Origin: Incurvaria masculella
Taxonomy: Eukaryota > Arthropoda > Insecta > Lepidoptera > Incurvariidae
Direction: 5' to 3'
NCBI GenBank assembly: GCA_946894095.1
Contig: OX335655.1
Location: 7,688,001 to 7,752,000 of the forward strand
DNA length: 64,000 nt
In this document: positions 59,502 to 64,000 of the stretch, in pieces
Numbering within the stretch: the first letter of the stretch is position 1
How the letters are laid out: the number at the start of each line of letters is the position of its first letter
Notes under the pieces: model-generated
Told to the model about the DNA's origin: nothing
What the model saw: the letters and a program-made list of their open reading frames with translations, nothing else
Databases searched by the model: none
Translations under genes and position numbers: made by a program

Positions 59502-61301
59502 TTAGAAAATTCCAAATATATTTAATTGATAATAGGCAAACATTTTGTAATGTTTCAGTTGGGAAATGAGTGATGTGATATTTACATTATTGTAGGCGCT
59601 CTCAATGTCTAAGAAACAGGCTAAAGTGGGTTGGTTTGCGAGTTGCCCGAGTTGTATCGAAATTACAAGTGTGGATAAATTATCAAGGCAGGATTTACCG
59701 CGCCTGAAACCAGTTGTTGTACGAGAAAATATTTTGTTTTGTTCTGCAAACCACTCTATTCTTCTTGTGAGAATAATGTTAAGAATTTTGCATGGGCAAG
59801 AAATAAGGGAGATGGGGCGCATAGATGAAAGTAGTGCTGGGTCTCGGTCCGGCTTCGGTATCGCGATAACTCTAATTTTTCTCCACTGGTTAGGCACATG
59901 TCCTGTATGTAAGATCTTATTAAATAAATTGAGCAATATCGCTTTCCCTGCAGGCGGAAGATTAAACAGCATAGAATATGTGATCCCATCCGCTCCAGGG
60001 GCAGTGTCCTTTGTCTTGTGAGCATTGTCAATTTCTTCAAGTGTGACGGCAACATCGAGGGGACCATTATCGACATCATCAAATGATATCGCTGGCTCTT
60101 CGACTGTGTCAGGAGCGAGAGAGCACAGTAGTTCCTCCATTTGGACTTTGTCGGTGGGCCTAGTGCCTCCACGGATGCCCTTCATCCACTTCATTTTCTT
60201 CCACATTTCTGACAATGTAGTTTGGCCGTTAATGCTATCACAAAAGTCATTCCAACTTCTGGATTTTGCTTGCCTGGCTTCTCTACGTGTTTCCGTGACC
60301 TTTCCTTGTAATATTTCAAGATCTCGGGGGCATCCATTTCTTCTGAACGAGGCCAGGGCAAGTCGTCGTTGAGCTACAAGCTTCGATAGGTTGGTCTGCC
60401 ACCATGGCTTGGGACGGAATTTGGTTAGTGGATTTTCATTCATTTTAAGCCAGGGAATGCTCTTGCCTGCAGCTAAGTTTATAGCATTTATGAACAAGTC
60501 ATATGCTTCTTGTACATTTTCTGGCATTATGATGACGGGTAGAGATTCCATAATATATTCTTTATATTTTGTCCAGTCCGCTGCTTTCATGTTTCTCCTG
60601 GCTTGTTGTCGTGGGTTATTTTCATACCCAATGGATACTTTTAAAACGATGTGGTCACTGCCAAGAGATTCATTAGTTGTCTTCCAGTCCATCACAGTTG
60701 CAAGGTCTGCAGTGCAAAAAGTAATGTCAGGGGCTGTTTTTCGCAGAACTCCGTTCACAAGTTGAATTCGCGTCTCTCTGCCATTATTTAATGTCACATA
60801 GTTATTTGTGAAACAGGCAATGTGAATACGGTTCCCCCTAGAGTCGTTTCTTTGAAACCAACTGTTGTGATGGCCATTAAAATCTCCACCTATCACTGTT
60901 TCATTATCAAATTGGGAAAATATAGTATCCCAGTCGTCTTGACTTGTATGGGCAGAGGAGGGACAATAAATTGCTATGATTTTTTTCAAGGGATGGCAAT
61001 TTAACAACTTAACACCTATTATCTCTATTCTTTCATTTTTGTTGTTTACTGTTAAGATTGCTGTCCTTATTGATCTGTGTATGGCAATTAATACTCCACC
61101 ATATCCATCTTGTCGATCTTTGCGCACTATTGAGTAACCGTTTAACTTAAAAATGGAGGTTTCAGGCTCCAACCATGTTTCAGATATTAAAGCAATATGT
61201 ATTGTTTCTTGAGATAATAGCAGTTCAAAGTCACAATGCTTTGGGTAGATACTTTGGGCATTCCACTGCATGATATTAATGTGCCGTATTGGATTAGGCA
61301 T
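59502..61301 (-). pseudogene. Element 3 ORF2, endonuclease and RT fingers (first frame)
   Basis: Begins MPNPIRHINIMQWNAQSI at the ATG overlapping the ORF1 stop. The endonuclease has ETWLEP, IGGDFNGHH and SLGSDHIVL. The RT part reaches ACFLDIESAYNNV before the frameshift. 599 residues are open, so decay is recent or mild. Confidence 0.86.
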
Positions 61302-62790
61302 TGAACATATTTAAAACAGAGCCGTTCGAAACCACTGTCATCATATAACTAATTGCCTGTTTAACTAGTACTTCTATTATGGCAGTTATCTTATCTCCCC
61401 AGGTCAACATGCTCCTAAAGGCTATTTCTTGAATCTTTTCCAATAAGCGTCTCCACACAGAGGGGCTGTTATCAGGGGTCGTATGATCTTGCTGCATTGG
61501 TACGGAATCAGTTTTTACTGTATCTGAAGAGTTCTCATCGTACATCCTTGGTGGTGGATTACTCTGTGTTTTCGAGATTGGTTTGAGGAGATCAGTTCGA
61601 CGTGGGCGCGGCGGAGGCATCATTGAAATAGAGGGGCGGGCGGGCTCCTGAGGCTTGTCCTCTTCCGGCTTGTTTGCTGCAGTTACTGAAGCGTAAGTGC
61701 CTAACATAGAAGGGGAAGAGCTGACTGCGGATAGGCATGGCACGACGGCAATTTCAGGCTGGTGGCTTTGTTGGGCATTGCTGCGTACAAGCTCTTCTCT
61801 CTTTTTCAATGCTACCTTGTACGTGACATTTTCATCGGTCATTATCTTTCGTATGGCTTTTTCTTTGGAATAGATGGGGCAAGTCCTGTCCAGAGACATG
61901 TGGGGGCCATTGCAGTATTTGCACTTGTAGGAAGAAGACTCACAATTTTCATGTTTGGCTCCACATTTAGGGCATGTCTTCTTTAAACCGTCGGGGTAAA
62001 CTTTGTAATTATGGCCAAAGCGCCAGCAGGTCGAGCATTGAGTTACTGGAAAGCTGTAAGGTTCCACGCTGCACTTTATTCCATATGCATAAACAAATTG
62101 AGGTAAACGTGGTCCAAGAAAGCACACCCTTATTGCTTCCGATTTTGTCCACTCACCGAACGCAATCTTCTTCTGGAGGCGAGTTATGGAAACTATTTGT
62201 ATTTCACATTCTAAGATGTTCATGATTTCGTCGGTCTCCATGTTTAAATCAATATCTCGAACTACACCGAAAGACTGCTGAGTTTCAGTTGTTCTTGTGC
62301 ATTTGATATTATTCTTTATTAATTCTTCGTTTTCGAGGACTTGCTTTAAGCTGTCTTTAGATTCACACCTGACGAGTGCCTTGTATGGAGTGAGGTATTT
62401 AATCTTTGTAATGCCTTTATTGCCTTTGAGCAGGCGAGCTAAAGCAAGTTGCTTAGGTAAAATTTGTTTTCCTACCAGGTAGGCCTCGCATTCTTCGACG
62501 CTAGTAGTATTTTCTTTAAAATTTGTGTGGTTTGTCCTCTTGCGTTTTTGCACCAGTTGGAATCCAACACTTTCCTCATCTGAAGACTCTCTTGGACGTC
62601 GCCTGCTGGTGGTGGGAAATTCGTCGGCTGCAGTCGGTGTGTTGGTCATGTCAGACTCATCCCATTCCAGCTCTGCGGTGATAATCTGGTCTTCGGGTAC
62701 TTCTACGAGGTCTGCAACCATCTCGAGGTCCTGTTCATCTTCTGAGGTCAGGTCTCCAGCTCCTGTCTCTCCAGGATGAGGCACTTCCAT
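61294..62790 (-). CDS. Element 3 ORF1, gag-like protein with a damaged zinc knuckle
   Basis: 498 residues, uninterrupted. It has an acidic N-terminus, an RRM-like centre and three zinc knuckles at about 250-306: CSTCWRFGHNYKVYP, CPKCGAKHENCESSSYKC-type and CKYCNGPHMSLDRTC. The first lacks its fourth metal ligand: Tyr (TAC, 61996-61998) stands where Cys is expected, one transition away. The stop overlaps the ORF2 ATG in ATGCCTAA. Confidence 0.85.
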   Translation of the reverse strand: MEVPHPGETGAGDLTSEDEQDLEMVADLVEVPEDQIITAELEWDESDMTNTPTAADEFPTTSRRRPRESSDEESVGFQLVQKRKRTNHTNFKENTTSVEECEAYLVGKQILPKQLALARLLKGNKGITKIKYLTPYKALVRCESKDSLKQVLENEELIKNNIKCTRTTETQQSFGVVRDIDLNMETDEIMNILECEIQIVSITRLQKKIAFGEWTKSEAIRVCFLGPRLPQFVYAYGIKCSVEPYSFPVTQCSTCWRFGHNYKVYPDGLKKTCPKCGAKHENCESSSYKCKYCNGPHMSLDRTCPIYSKEKAIRKIMTDENVTYKVALKKREELVRSNAQQSHQPEIAVVPCLSAVSSSPSMLGTYASVTAANKPEEDKPQEPARPSISMMPPPRPRRTDLLKPISKTQSNPPPRMYDENSSDTVKTDSVPMQQDHTTPDNSPSVWRRLLEKIQEIAFRSMLTWGDKITAIIEVLVKQAISYMMTVVSNGSVLNMFNA

Positions 62791-63010
62791 TTTTTTATTT
62801 TTGAGGGTAGTTATGAATATTACACTATAGCCTAGAATTCAAATTTAAATCACTTTTAGGCCTTCTAGGGTCAAACCCACACTAGTACTGTGAGTTTGGT
62901 TAGTCACCAGCACCTTGCACTACACACTGACTTTGCACTTATTTGTCTGAAATTACTGTAAGCAAATTATGTGAGCACATGAAAATGAAGCTCAGTGACA
63001 GCTGACAGCT

Positions 63011-63134
63011 GACTTCACAATGTGAATTATATAGTTGTGATACAAATTTAAAGAATAAAATATTTTTTTAAAAAGTTTTGGGTATTTAAGCTATGAGTTT
63101 AAATTATTTTGGTTTTATAAACCATTTTTAAATT
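63011..63134. other. AT-rich flank of element 3
   Basis: Runs of t and a; no feature. Confidence 0.5.
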
Positions 63135-63310
63135 TTAGGGAAAGAAGTGACCCGAACCAAGCGTCACCGCTTACAAGGACTTTAAAGCAATGCACTACTC
63201 CTCCACTACTACTCCAGCAACTAGAAAAAATATTTCTGTCATAAACTACTACAGTGACCTCTTAACAATGAGTCAAAATACATATATATAATATTTCTTA
63301 CAGCTTAACC
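63135..63310. repeat. Dispersed repeat, copy 2
   Basis: Shares agggaaagaagtgacccgaa, aactactacagtgacctctt and aatgagtcaaaatac with 34408-34600. Class unknown. Confidence 0.55.
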
Positions 63311-63550
63311 CCTTGGTTTCCATTGGGTCTAATCGACTCAGTTCGACCAAAGTCCTGGCCTCCTTTCGGTCGATATCGACCGAGTGCGTGTTTGCCGCCA
63401 GCTCTGCGGGAATTCTTTTTTAGAGGTTGGTTTATTTCTCGCATATATATGAATGAGACTAAACTAGAAAGCCAAATAAATTTGGTTTCCAACGATACCG
63501 AATGTCCACAGTTCTATTTATCTATTCTCCGCGCATTTTTTTTTTATTTG
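63311..63550. other. Noncoding, probably TEX2 upstream intron or flank
   Basis: A GC-richer piece (63350-63410) with a gtcgatatcgac palindrome at 63369-63380. No coding exon with usable splice sites was seen. Confidence 0.4.
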
Positions 63551-63554
63551 TCGC

Positions 63555-63660
63555 CTTTCAAATTCAAATTCAAATTCAAATTCATTTTATTCTCCCAAGA
63601 AACACAAAATAAAACCAACAGATACAGAGCATCAAAAACATTGCGCAAACAGGTGTAAAA
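63555..63660 (-). repeat. LINE 3' end with TTCAAA-type repeat
   Basis: Four to five tandem tcaaat units followed by tcattttattctccc. Read on the - strand this is a LINE 3' UTR with AATAAA and a gaattt repeat tail, a form common in moth genomes. Confidence 0.5.
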
Positions 63661-64000
63661 TTAACAATTTAAGTAGCAGAGACTTCAATCGAATACATTA
63701 TCTTTTGTTTATTTTATGTTGAGAGAAAAGGAAAGAGGCTCAGCGATAGTGCTCTCGACTCACCTCGCGGGCAGACGAGAGTCGCTGGTTTGCAGCCACC
63801 ACCTTGCTCAGTAATGGTAATATAAAAGGTTACTTAGGAAATAATGGTTATATATTTCGACGTAATTTGTTATATAGATGTACATAGTTTAGTAATACAT
63901 TTTTTTTAATAGAATATCAAGTTATTGGGGCGTACCTATGTGTTTGCATGTAAGAGGGTGACGGAGTATCTGTTAGGGTGTGAGTGGGTGTATAAATGTG
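63661..64000. other. Noncoding to window end
   Basis: Nothing recognised. A gaggctcagcgatagtgctc phrase at 63737 with a gtcgctggtttgca phrase at 63781 may be a degraded tRNA-like SINE head. Confidence 0.35.

Larger units (their letters stand above)
57690..63010 (-). mobile_element. Element 3: decayed I-type non-LTR retrotransposon
   Basis: It has the same plan as element 1: zinc-knuckle ORF1, then endonuclease, RT and RNase H in ORF2. ORF2 carries three frame breaks. The 3' end is near a perfect hairpin at 57697-57730. The 5' end is placed near a gctgacagctgac repeat at 63001-63012. No target-site duplication or A tail was found. It lies sense to TEX2, upstream of the first visible exon. Confidence 0.87.

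Noticed and set aside
63555..63590. CRISPR-like tandem repeats
   Set aside because: The units are six bases with no spacers, a simple-repeat LINE tail in an animal genome.

Overview
The window is animal nuclear DNA, most likely from an insect and probably a moth or butterfly. The signs are AT-rich noncoding DNA, GC-rich split exons with GT/AG junctions, and a dense load of non-LTR retrotransposons, tRNA-derived SINEs and short inverted-repeat elements of types common in Lepidoptera. The order is inferred, not proven.

Two host genes are supported, and they converge. On the + strand, the last two coding exons of a meteorin-like secreted protein lie at 16307-16863 and 22083-22432; its signal-peptide exon was not found. 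On the - strand, twenty coding exons of the TEX2 orthologue run from 57636 down to 29437. TEX2 is an ER-anchored lipid-transfer protein with a membrane hairpin, a PH-like domain and an SMP domain. All twenty exons join in phase to about 1,119 residues, and the N-terminus lies outside the window or was not recognised. The two 3' ends face each other across about 25.2-25.9 kb.

Three long non-LTR elements dominate the rest. Element 1 (about 2275-7853, +) is an I-type element with intact overlapping ORF1 and ORF2, including endonuclease, reverse transcriptase (RT) and RNase H. Element 2 (about 43200-47920, -) is an intact CR1/Kiri/Jockey-like element whose ORF1 carries a PHD-type finger; it sits in TEX2 intron 10 in the sense direction. 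Element 3 (about 57690-63010, -) is a decayed I-type element upstream of the first visible TEX2 exon, also in the sense direction, with three frame breaks in ORF2 and a perfect 16-bp hairpin at its 3' end.

Other repeats include at least four 5'-truncated LINE tails, a SINE family in at least seven copies, and eight or more families of short inverted-repeat elements, two of them flanked by TTAA. They cluster in the meteorin-like intron (17.6-22 kb) and in TEX2 introns, several within tens of bases of splice sites.

The least expected signals are an in-frame 65-codon candidate exon with a hydrophobic segment between the PH and SMP parts of TEX2 (40251-40445), the 3' hairpin of element 3 with a stop codon at its tip, a phase-compatible alternative first exon in the meteorin-like intron (19712-19775), and an orphan Cys-rich terminal exon at 12623-12765.
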